Origin: Myxocyprinus asiaticus
Lineage: Eukaryota; Chordata; Actinopteri; Cypriniformes; Catostomidae
Assembly (NCBI RefSeq): GCF_019703515.2
Contig: NC_059393.1
Location: 8,945,501-9,009,500, forward strand
Length of the DNA: 64,000 nt
Reading direction: 5' to 3'
This document shows positions 9,726 to 19,560 of this stretch, piece by piece (position 1 is the first letter of the stretch; the number at the start of each line of letters is the position of its first letter). The notes under the pieces were generated by a model. It had not been told where the DNA came from, made no database searches, and saw only the letters and a list, made by a program, of their open reading frames with translations. The translations under genes and the position numbers were made by a program.

Positions 9726-10460
9726 TGGCTATGGTAAGAAGGGTAATAGTGTGGTGTGCAGAAGTGAGATAGGCAGTAGGGAGAAAGTAGGGATAGGGAA
9801 CATTTGTGATGTTTGTGATTATGTGTGGTACAATTACTTTGGGGGAAGGAATACTAGGACTGTTGTCTGTCTAGAATGATAACTAGGTTTATTCGAGAGG
9901 TTGGTAGGTAGTATTGGGAGGTGAGGTAGTATGCCATATGGAAACGGGGGCACCAAGTATGTATTAACAGTGCCAGTGAGGCTAGTACCGCCTTAGCCAC
10001 TGGGTTGTGCATACGGTCGTATGGGAAGTTATGCTGTACGGAACTGGGGGCACTGAGCATGGATTAACAGTGTCAGTGGGGCTAGCACAGCCTTAGCAAC
10101 CGGGTTGGTGCATATGGTCGCATGGGAGGTTATATGCTGCACGGTGGGTATGGTATAGTATGTGCAGCAGATGTCAGCATGGCAGAGGCCTTGGGATGTA
10201 GGTCTTTCATGGGGGAGTCATTGAACTTTGTCTCCTTGTTAGGACCTGTAAAGGAGGAATTTTTTGATGGGAAGGGAAGAATTAGAGGCAATGGAAAGAA
10301 TCCAGTGTCTAGCTATGTGGGGTGGCAGGGAGACATACCTGACCGTTGCCCAACACCATTAAATGTTCCAGGATTAATAGGGCAAAAACATCTATGATGG
10401 GTATCTCCCAGCTGATGACCCCGCAGCTAGAATGAAGGCACTGCTGGAGGTGCGGCAGGC
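9726..10460 (+). other. 3' untranslated region of the RLE LINE
   Basis: G-rich non-coding sequence ending in GATGACCCCGCAGC and GGTGCGGCAGGC before the ACTTA array resumes. It holds a two-copy tandem duplication at 9929-10130. Confidence 0.55.
9929..10130 (+). repeat. 101-bp tandem duplication in LINE 3' UTR
   Basis: Two adjacent copies (9929-10029 and 10030-10130) share GGGGGCAC, TTAACAGTG, CAGTG, GGGCTAG, CCTTAGC and a final TCGTATGGGAAGTT/TCGCATGGGAGGTT. They have diverged at many positions, so the duplication is old. A third partial start follows at about 10131. Confidence 0.75.
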
Positions 10461-10721
10461 AATTACTTTATTGATCTACTTAGTTTACATAATTTACTTA
10501 ACATACTTACTTTATACCTACCTCATTTGTTTGCTTGCATTCCTTTTCTTACCTTGTTAGCTTATTTCACATAATTTACTTACCTAACTACTTATTTAAC
10601 TTAAATTACTTATGTACTTTATTCACTTTACTAACTTACCTAATTACTTAATTTAAAATTACTCTCATACTTAGCTTAGTATATACTTAGTTTACGTACC
10701 TAATAATTGAACTTAGAAGAA
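10461..10721. repeat. Degenerate ACTTA-rich simple array, segment 2
   Basis: Resumes the composition of 4500-4838 right after the RLE LINE, with TTTACTTAACATACTTAC and CTTACCTAACTACTTA runs. It ends where the next LINE's 3' end (AGAATCAGAATCAG) begins. Confidence 0.65.
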
Positions 10722-10899
10722 TCAGAATCAGAATGAGCTTTATTGCCAAGTATGCTTACACATACAAGGGATTTGTCTTGGTGACAGAAGCTTCCAGTGC
10801 ACAAACAATACAACAACAAGATAGAGATAATAAGTGAAAGAAAATATAAGTATATATAGAAATACACAATAAGACCAATGTTTTTTAATTATATATATA

Positions 10900-12142
10900 C
10901 ACTATATTGCCAAAAGTATTCGCTCATCTGCCTTTAGACGCATATGAACTTAAGTGACATCCCATTCTTAATCCATAGGGTTTAATATGACGTCGGCCCA
11001 CCCTTTGCAGCTATAACAACTTCAACTCTTCTGGGAAGGCTTTCCACAAGGTTTAGGAGTGTGTTTATGGGAATTTTTCACCATTCTTCCAGAAGCGCAT
11101 TTGTGAGGTCAGACACTGATGTTGGACGAGAAGGCCTGGCTCGCAGTCTTCGCTCTAATTCATCCCAAAGGTGCTCTGTCGGGTTGAGGTCAGGACTCTG
11201 TGCAGGCCAGTCAAGTTCTTCCACACCAAACTTGCTCATCCATGTCTTTATGGACCTTGCTTTGTGCACTGGTGCGCAGTCATGTTGGAACAGGAAGGGG
11301 CCATCCCCAAACTGTTCCCACAAAGTTGGGAGCATGGAATTGTCCAAAATCTCTTGGTATGCTGAAGCATTCAGAGTTCCTTTCACTGGAACTAAGGGGC
11401 CAAGCCCAGCTCCTGAAAAACAACCCCACACCATAATCCCCCTCCACCAAACTTCACAGTTGGCACAATGCAGTCAGACAAGTACCGTTCTCCTGGCAAC
11501 CGCCAAACCCAGACTCGTCCATCAGATTGCCAGATGGAGAAGCGTGATTCGTCACTCCAGAGAACGCGACTCCACTGCTCTAGAGTCCAGTGGCGGCGTG
11601 CTTTACACCACTGCATCCGACGCTTTGCATTGCACTTGGTGATGTATGGCTTGGATGCAGCTGCTCGGCCATGGAAACCCATTCCATGAAGCGCTCTACG
11701 CACTGTTCTTGAGCTAATCTAAAGGCCACATGAACTTTGGAGGTCTGTAGCGATTGACTCTGCAGAAAGTTGACGACCTCTGCGCACTATGCGCCTCAGC
11801 ATCCGCTGACCCCGCTCTGTCATTTTACGTGGCCTACCACTTCGTGGCTGAGTTGCTGTCATTCCCAATCGCTTCCACTTTGTTATAATACCACTGACAG
11901 TTGACTGTGGAATATTTAGTAGCGAGGAAATTTCACGACTGGACTTGTTGCACAGGTGGCATCCTATCACAGTACCACGCTGGAATTCACTGAGCTCCTG
12001 GGAGCGGCCCATTCTTTCACAAATGTTTGTAGAAGCAGTCTGCATGCCTAGGTGCTTCATTTTATACACCTGTGGCATGGAAGTGATTGGAACACCTGAA
12101 TTCAATTATTTGGATGGGTGAGCGAATACTTTTGGCAATATA

Positions 12143-12145
<3 letters not shown>
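10900..12145 (-). mobile_element. Tc1/mariner element 1
   Basis: Terminal inverted repeats CACTATATTGCCAAAAGTAT at 10900 and its complement ending at 12145, flanked by TA dinucleotides (10898-10899 and 12146-12147). About 1.25 kb, with a transposase pseudogene on the minus strand. It is inserted in the 3' UTR of the L2-like LINE; LINE sequence resumes at about 12210 after a TA repeat that may have grown from the target site. Confidence 0.92.
10982..12012 (-). pseudogene. Tc1-type transposase (DD34E), three lesions
   Basis: Nearly full length for a Tc1 transposase (about 343 codons). The start ATG is at 12012 (MGRSQELSEFQRGTVIG). The N-terminal helix-turn-helix pair is followed by the GRPRKMTERGQ linker. 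The catalytic domain shows the first Asp in LWSDESRF, the second in [11 protein letters not shown] and the Glu in [12 protein letters not shown], so the triad is intact. Lesions are a TAG at 11719-11721, a one-base frameshift near 11440 within the [12 protein letters not shown] region, and a TGA at 11078-11080 just before the last 30 residues. The enzyme would cut and paste its own element at TA sites. Good preservation suggests a fairly recent copy. Confidence 0.9.

Positions 12146-12207
<62 letters not shown>
12146..12207. repeat. (TA)n microsatellite
   Basis: About 30 TA units immediately next to the Tc1 end, followed by a short CA run. Confidence 0.95.
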
Positions 12208-12215
<8 letters not shown>

Positions 12216-12332
12216 CACTTATGTACAATTACAAATCTGTTATATACAGATGCAAGGGAATGTATGGGAGAAGCGGTAGGGTATATTGGATAATATAAAT
12301 AGACTAAGCTGTGTATTGCACATTATTATTGC

Positions 12333-13060
12333 TCAATGGGGCAATTTTAACTGTTCATAAGATGGATAGCGTGAGGGAAAATAACTGTTCCTGTGACTGA
12401 CAGTTCTGGTGCTCAGTGCTCTGTAGCACCGTCCAGAAGACAACTGTTCAAAAGGTAATGGGCTGGGTGAGTGGGGTCCAGAATTAATTTTCCAGCCCTT
12501 TTCCTCACTCTGGAAGTGTACAGTTCTTGAAGGGAGGGCAGGGGGCAACCAATAATCCTCTCAGCAGTCCAAACTGTCCTTTGTAGTCTTCTGATATCTG
12601 ATTTCATAGTTGAACCAAATCAGACAGTTATTGAAGTGCAGAGGATAGACTCAAGACTGCTGAGTAGAACTGTATCAGCAGCGCCTGTGGCAGGTTGAAC
12701 TTCGTCAGCTGGCAAAGGAAGTACAACCTCTGCTGGGCCTTTTGCACAACGGAGTCAATGTGGGTCTCCCACTTCAGGTCAAGTGAGATAGTAGTGCCCA
12801 GGAACCTGAATGACTCCACTGCTGCCACAGTACTGTTCAGAATGGTGACCCCAATGTTGAGGTGTTCCTCCTAAAGTCCACTATCATCTCCACTGTTTTG
12901 AGCGTGTTCAGCTCCAGGTTGAATGCACCAGTAAACCAGACGTTCAACCTCAACTTCTGTATACAGACTCATCGTCATCTTGGATGAGGCCGATGACAGT
13001 AGTGTTGCATGCAAATTTCAGAAGCTTGACAGAGGGGTCCTTGGCGGTACAGTCATTTGT
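12333..13060 (-). pseudogene. L2/CR1-like LINE reverse transcriptase, C-terminal half
   Basis: Read right to left: the RT palm segment at about 13000 shows KLLKFACNTTVIGLI, where the family has FADDT, so both active-site aspartates are replaced. Next come TLKTVEMIVDFRRN (about 12870-12912), FLGTTISLDLKWETHI, VVQKAQQRLYFLCQL, and the C-terminal signature RLQRTVWTAERIIG (12540-12590), LQELYTSRVRKRAGK and RALSTRTVSHRNSYFP (about 12370-12420). At least two frameshifts and a stop separate the pieces. The intact protein copies LINE RNA into DNA at the target site; this fragment cannot. Confidence 0.7.
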
Positions 13061-13099
13061 GTACATGGAGTAGTGGGGAGAGAACACATCCTGTAATCC

Positions 13100-13195
13100 T
13101 GTAATTACTGTAGCTTACTTATTTACTTAACTTTCTTTAATTACTTCTTCTACTAAGCTTGCTTGCTAACTTTACTTAGATTACTTACTTCTGCT
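13100..13195. repeat. Degenerate ACTTA-rich simple array, segment 3
   Basis: Short continuation of the same AC/TTA-rich composition after the 5'-truncated end of the L2-like LINE. Confidence 0.55.
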
Positions 13196-13581
13196 TTCTT
13201 GGGAGCCAAGCACCTTCTCCATGGAGGCCATCTCTCCACCAAGTTCATTTAGGGAATCCTGACATGGAGAGAATTGGGGTATTTCCTCCACAGCATTCCA
13301 TGTGATTTGTCAAGTCTCAACTCAGCAGGAAAGGCATGTCAACAGAAAGAAAAATGAATAATGAAAATACGAGTCAGTATTTCCAAAACATGAGTGAGTG
13401 TTCAAACACAGTGCTTTTCTCTCCAATGGTGAAATGGTACAAACAGTTATTTGATTTTCAACACAAACTCATCAAACCTGTCAGAGCAAATGATTTGTTT
13501 ACAGTAAGCCAGTGCTCATACTCCAATAGCACATTGATCATATAAGAGAGAAAAACAAGATACATTCAGTAAAGCATTCTC

Positions 13582-13638
<57 letters not shown>

Positions 13639-14477
13639 GTCACCTCAGATGAGTGATGCCATATTCTAGCTCTGCACTTTGCGTCTATTGGCCTCAGAAC
13701 CACTAGATTAATGTTTCCCTCCACTTACAAAAAGTACTTTAGTTTTACCATGTTTTTTAGGACAAGGTATATTAAGCTTCACTATGTAAGATTTATTTGG
13801 TTACAATTAACAAAAGTCCATTATTGAGTACACAAAATATTCATGTTCAAAACGCTGTCCTTGTCTTGCGATGATTCACTATGGTAAGCCTACTTTAATT
13901 ATTTATATTTTGAACTGTCATGTCGGATTTGGCGCAAAATCACAGGCTTACATCATTCGCCCTTGCATGTTTACGTCATGTCCGTAAGCATAGAGAAGAA
14001 GACCAGACTACTGTGTCATGTATCACGCTGTTCAGGACAGCAGCGGCAGGTCATCAGTTTCCAGATGGATTTTTAACTTAAATGTTTGGCAAAGTGGTTT
14101 ACATGCCATAATGCTTGGGTATGTTTTCTGGTAGAGTTGTTGAATCTTATATTAGTTGTCATGCTTTAACCCTTATGTAGCTTTTGGGTCAAAAATGACC
14201 ACTTTTGAACCTTGCTTCTTTTTAAAAAACATGGTTTCCTTCATCTCACTGATGAGATTTGGTGACTTTTCCTTCATTTGCTATCCATACACACACACAC
14301 AAATGAAGCTGGATTGAGGTTGTGTTGTGGTGTGATAAAAAAAAAAAACAACAAAAAAAAACACACTCGTGATGTTCGGGGTCAAATATGACCCCACATT
14401 GGAAATTAATGGGTAAGAGGATAAAACAAGCATTTTTAAATTTTTTATTATTATTATTATTTGTCAAATTAAATCAA
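13196..14477. other. Non-coding, microsatellite-bearing stretch
   Basis: No gene seen. 13584-13636 is a (CT)n microsatellite. About 13770-13810 (AGCTTCACTATGTAAGATTT) resembles a widespread fish repeat end. Around 14187 and 14380 the words GGGTCAAAAATGACC and GGGTCAAATATGACC are imperfect palindromes often found in fish transposon remnants. Confidence 0.45.
13584..13636. repeat. (CT)n microsatellite
   Basis: Pure CT run of about 26 units. Confidence 0.95.
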
Positions 14478-14584
14478 TAAATCAGCCACAATGCAGAACA
14501 CACACACACACACAGAACTGAAGGGGTGATACTATAACATATACACAATGCATAATGCACATGCTCTCTCTCTCTCTTTCATAC

Positions 14585-14623
<39 letters not shown>

Positions 14624-14852
14624 AATGAAAAGGTGAGACTATAAACGAGAGCATTTCTTATAGAATTTCCAATAAAATCAGCCACAATGCAGAACACACA
14701 CAGAAATGAAGGGGTGAGACCATAACATATCCAGAATGGAGAACAAACACACACTCACACACATACACACACACAAATGAAAGGGTGAGGCAATAATGCT
14801 TGCTTACATACATGCATGCACACCAACACACACAGAGACACACACGCACACA

Positions 14853-14894
<42 letters not shown>

Positions 14895-14930
14895 TGCACA
14901 CACAGATGCGTACACACACAGAGATCAAAG
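14478..14930. repeat. CA-microsatellite cluster with a higher-order repeat
   Basis: Four or five CA tracts (notably 14588-14620 and 14855-14890) separated by copies of a short unit: GCCACAATGCAGAACACAC then GAA(A/C)TGAAGGGGTGA(G/T)AC then ATAACATAT. The unit at 14481-14560 recurs at 14678-14755, with partial copies near 14622 and 14775. Confidence 0.8.
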
Positions 14931-16484
14931 GCTGAGTTTTAGACAATTGATTTTTTTTCCACTGTGAGAACATTTACACTTAGGAATGGGAGCAAATGTT
15001 TATTCTAAGTCTTATGTTTGTTCACAAAATTAATTATCACTGTTCATACCTGTTCATTTCTGTTTATTGCTGTTGGTTTTACTGAAATTTTTTATTAATT
15101 TATTCTATTGTTTTATTGAATTGGAATGTTTGAAATAAACGATAGGTAACAAAAATTTAACTCTAAGTCTTCTCTTTGTAACACTATGGTTTGTAATCAT
15201 AATATGGCATCACTGCAAAAACAGACACTTCAAAAAACCTCAAACCAAAATAAAAATGCTAAACTTTGACAAAAATAGTGATAGTTTTGTAAATGTATTT
15301 GATAATGTCTTATATCCATATGCAGAACTTGTGATAAGATCTTAAAATATTAAAGAAACTGTTCATTCATTGTTATATTGCATATTTATATGCCCATATT
15401 TTATTTTATAAGTATATTTAATGCCCATAATTGTTGAATCCACTTTTGTGTTTTCATTTTACAGTCTTATTGTTTACAGTGCATAGAACGCCTATTGAAG
15501 TATTACTTGCATTGTCAACTGAGGCTGAAGATTGTAGTCAGAGACAGAGAGACAAGCGTTAAGAGTGGACTATATAAGCTGTGATGACAGGCTTGAAGAA
15601 GCCAGCTCTCCAACACAACAAAACCTGAGCAATTACAAACAACATGGAAATCAACAGGCACCCTGAACAACAGCATTCTGGCTAGACTGGTCCCTCAACA
15701 TGCCAAAATTACACTCTAAACCTCTGGTTTCTAATCAGGAAATGAATGTATAAACTAAAAACACAATAAAAACTATGGCTAAAAGGTGTGTAAACTGTTC
15801 ACCAATCCTTCTACCAGTAAAAATAAATAGCTTTCCACTGCTGTAAATATAAATCTTATATATGTAACTGTTTTTTTTCCCCACAGAAGGATAAACTTTG
15901 TTCATCTTAATGCAGTCCAGTGTGTGAGATGGACTCAGAGAAACAAAGCAGACTGGGTCAAGGAAGAACCCTTAAAGTTTAAGGCAAGTTCTTGCTTTAA
16001 CCCTAAAACAGGCAACGTGCACAAGATACATACTTTTTAGTGTCTTATAGGGGGTATGACAAAGAGTTTCTCACCCAATCTTGTTATCATTCATCATAGT
16101 TCGGTCTGTTTTGAGTATGTGGGTCACATGACTTGGTTCAAATTTTCTGTGATCATTAAGTCAGACTGACCTAAAACCAACATGGCCGCCCATGGTGCAG
16201 GACATGCTGACTTTGTGATAATTATTATATATTAATCTTACTTTTCTTCAGTAAAAAAACAAAACAAAATAAAATAAAACTGCTAATATTAATTGTGAAC
16301 ATTGTCTTAAGATGTGGAAGAAGAAAATTAAGTCATTTGTTGTTCATGCTTTTATTTAACGCATTTTGAAGTGTGCGTATCCCCTAAAATATGTTGCCAG
16401 ATTAAGGGAAGAAAAAGGGTTAATCCACATTATTACACATTTATTACGCTCACACATGTCATACATGCAACCTTAAAGCTAAAC

Positions 16485-16529
<45 letters not shown>

Positions 16530-16704
16530 GTTTTAAAATAAGAGGGGTAGTCAGAAACTCATAATTCTTGCATCAAATAAAACACAAAAATATTGATGAC
16601 TTTGAATTTTTTTGCACCTTAACAGGGCAACGTATCCTGGGAGATACAACTCATAAAATCCAAAATATATAAAATCTATGAAAATTTTAGCTATCGGTTA
16701 CTTA
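14931..16704. other. AT-rich non-coding, no gene seen
   Basis: No domain-bearing frame. 16489-16524 is a (CT)n microsatellite. A TATATAAG box at 15571-15578 precedes a short leader-like, A/C-rich stretch but only a tiny open frame; see findings. Confidence 0.45.
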
Positions 16705-17844
16705 CAGTTTTTTTCAACTGCTAACAAGTATCGTCAATACTGAAGCCACTTTTTCAAAACTTTTCATACAATCTGCACTACCAACATGCATCTTGGCCAA
16801 ACAGCTAATCTCACTTCTAAAACTCACTCAAACCACCAAAACACTTCATACATGTCTCAACATAAACTTGCTCGACCATAACACTGGCAACAATTCTCAC
16901 TCAGAAAGCATACATTGTCACTCAGAACACACTGACCTAAAAAAACAAAAGAGCATATTCCTTCTATATCTTTGCATATAGTAATTTACTAGCTGAAACA
17001 AAAAGAAACAAAATAATTACAAAAACAACATCAACAACATGTATAGTGTAATCACTCATCCTGTACAGTACTGTGAGAGTTCTAGTTCTCCCTCTCCTGC
17101 ATTTGGTCACAAGTTCTCATCAACATCACATCTTATGTCTTCTCTGGCGATGCATCTTGGAAAGTATCTTCTGGAATGTCTAATCCAACCCTGGCAGCCT
17201 TCAGGAGAAGTGTCTCCACACCCCACATTCATGGCATCCAGTAAAGTCATCTGGTCATGTGGATGGTGGTCATAATTGTGGCCCTTATCTCATCAGAGAC
17301 CACTGCTCTTGGTCTTCCTCTCCTTTGTCCTACACACATTCTCCCTCTCCCTGCCACTCTTCTTTCCCCACAAACCTGGTCTTCCTTGATCCATGTTTCC
17401 AAACTAAATAATTCCAAAGCTGTCCTCTTTTGTCTGTTTGTTAACGAGACTTAAAACAGGACACTTGGGTAGGCTTTCAGCTGAAATTGCAATCATCTGT
17501 ATTTGGAATTAACTATAAGATTTTCTATATATTTCAATATGGTTACTGCAGAAATGCATGACAATTGCCATCATTCTGTTTTGAATATGTTTTTATCAGT
17601 TGTGGAAACAGTGTGTTAGCATTTGAAAACGTGCTGCACATAACCCTAGTTTTACAGGTGGTGGAGTATGAATGAGAAAAGAGTTCATGGATTTTGGAGA
17701 ATGTGGTCATTGAACGCATTTTGTGTGAAAGCAATGAAAACTGATTCACAGTTTGGTCCTCATACACTTCTGTTTCGCTGACTGTGGAGTTATGACAATG
17801 TGACTTCAATTTTGGCCAATGCATGTTACCAACTAAAAAAAACA
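16705..17844 (-). mobile_element. IS630/Tc1-mariner-like transposon, internally deleted
   Basis: Imperfect terminal inverted repeats: CAGTTTTTTTCAACTGCTAAC at the left and, read inward from the right end, CTGTTTTTTTTAGTTGGTAAC. Between them lie two separated pieces of a DDE-type transposase on the minus strand. About 1.1 kb in all, well short of an autonomous element. The exact target duplication is not clear. Confidence 0.6.
17107..17400 (-). pseudogene. IS630-like transposase: N-terminus joined to C-terminus
   Basis: Read on the minus strand, the first piece (about 17330-17263) is QRRGRPRAVVSDEIRATI, the arginine/glycine-rich N-terminal lead-in to the helix-turn-helix. It is followed at once, in another frame, by the extreme C-terminus: HDQMTLLDAMNVGC, EGCQGWIRHSRRYFPRCIAR and DIRCDVDENL (17107-17262). 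The roughly 250 residues between, carrying the rest of the DNA-binding domain and the whole DDE catalytic core, are absent. The family's C-terminal GWIRHxRRFFPRCIAR motif is conserved in many fish copies. This is a classic deletion derivative. Confidence 0.65.
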
Positions 17845-19560
17845 GGAAGTCCAAATTATATAAAAAGTGACATGAAATGATTTTTTGCTAATCATTTTCC
17901 ACTCTAATCTGGTTTAGGGTTAAGGATTCAAAAAGTCCACACATGGTTTAAAATGAGAACAAATAAGAACAAATCTCTCAGTCTGAAAGAAAACAGGCTA
18001 ATTTGACTAAACAAAATCTCTTGTACCTTCTCTCTGGAAACTATCTTTCCTCCAGACCACCTAACATGTCATTGTTATGCACACAAATACTGCAGTGAAT
18101 TATAGCTTTTTTCAACTTGTCATCACTAAAGTCTTCTGCAGGCCTAAAAAGAACACTTGTTAAGCTTTGCATGAACATTAGAATATGTGTATAGAGTACA
18201 TTAAACTTATTTCAAAGAGCAAGGACAATCAGGTAACTCATGACATGTCCCCTTTAAGAAATACATCTTTTCAACAAAAGTAATTGAGTTAAATTCATCA
18301 GCCTAGTACTGGAGCGCTATGGTTGTCCACTTTTCTTTTCTTCTTTTCTTCTTTTTTTTTTTTTTTTTTTTTGCATGCTTGGCAAATTAGACTTTATGTC
18401 TTGAAGGCAATACATCCACCCCACTGTACTCTAAGGGAGTAATTTCTGGAACTGTGAATGTCCTTCCCCCCTCTTTATTCGTTTGACCCTATCAATTGGA
18501 ATGAAAGAACAATCCAAAGTACATTCATGTGTTTGGACACCTGTGATTTAAAATTACATTTAAGCGACAGAATAGTTTCCATATTGCACTTAAGCAAGAA
18601 CATACGCTGTCAATTACCATCATGTGTGTTCATATGGTTTAGAAAGAATGGAATGGCCTTCAGTAACTGCAAAGTTCAGTACTGTGAAAAGGTCAGTCCT
18701 GTTGGCGAATGACGCTATAAATGATAAAAGAGGGCATTGAGTTTCAGTCTCTATGTAAAAAGAAACATATCGCATGGAAAAATCACAAAAAAGGTTAGAA
18801 AGGGAGAGAAATGTAGCAACTGTTTTTAAGACCAGGCTTTGTATCAAGTGATTTTTTTTCTTCTGCATGAGACCATAGACTCTCCATCCTGTGGCATGTT
18901 GACCAAGCCCTCCCTTCACTTTCAAGTGTAGCTCTGCATTCCACATGGCTCGTTTTTGAATATGCAGAGAGCTAAAGCAAAAGAAAAGCAGTTGGAGTTG
19001 AAGGCCAGAAGTGGACTGCAATTCTCTGTAGAGGACCTCTAGAGCCAGGAAGGAGCAAGGAGGAAAGAGCACAAAGATGGGTTACATTACACAAATGTCA
19101 TGGAGAGACTCACAAAAGCAGTGGGAGTAGGTTCTGAAAGAGTAAAGGAAAGTTATATAATCCAACTCCCAAATTCAAATGCATAAGTTTTGCCGATAAA
19201 CGTCACTGCATAGTTTCTCTCTAAGGGAACATTTTAAGATGCGCTTTCAAGTACATTCTGTTTTATTACAGTGTTTGAACATTTGCGATATTATGACAAC
19301 AAAGCCTTAATTTATTAGTCTAATACTCATCAAATTTATGAGTCATTTTATATTGACAAATGAATAAATTATCTAAATCACTTGGCTTTTGAGTCCCCAG
19401 TACTGTTTAAGCATTTTGGGAAACCTGAAATAATAAATGACAAAAATTATTATTATTATTATTATTGGTCTTGCAAAGCACGCTGATGATCTATACTGCA
19501 ATCCCGCGAGTGTTTCTTAGATTGCACAAAGAAGGAATACCAATAAAATAGTTTTAAGCA
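17845..19560. other. Non-coding, no gene seen
   Basis: Mixed AT-rich sequence. 18347-18372 is a T tract. (ATT)n at 19448-19468. No domain recognised in any frame. Confidence 0.45.

Larger units (their letters stand above)
4839..10460 (+). mobile_element. 5'-truncated LINE with restriction-like endonuclease (R2/R4/NeSL/HERO type)
   Basis: Plus-strand non-LTR retrotransposon, interrupted by the Gmr1-like element at 6147-8899. Conceptual translation shows reverse transcriptase pieces, the thumb region, a CCHC-like knuckle and parts of a restriction-like endonuclease domain, in the order expected for RLE-bearing LINEs. Its left edge at 4838 and right edge at 10460 are both in the ACTTA array. 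They are flanked by AATTTACTTTATG and AATTACTTTATTG, a likely imperfect target duplication. Without the LTR insert it is about 2.9 kb, so it is 5' truncated as well as mutated. The clade is uncertain. Confidence 0.7.
10722..13085 (-). mobile_element. L2/CR1-like LINE, 5' truncated, interrupted by Tc1
   Basis: Minus-strand LINE whose 3' end is at 10722: AATAAAGCTCATTCTGATTC with a TGATTC tail. The same 3' end recurs at 51091 and 56022. The 3' UTR is split by the Tc1 element at 10900-12145 and a TA microsatellite; coding sequence lies at 12333-13060. The RT pieces and the IVDFRR-type motif place it in the jockey/CR1/L2/Rex1 superclade. The 5' end is lost at about 13085, where the ACTTA array resumes. 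Confidence 0.7.

Noticed and set aside
14482..14973. Cysteine/valine-rich open frames
   Set aside because: Produced by CA/TG dinucleotide repeats.
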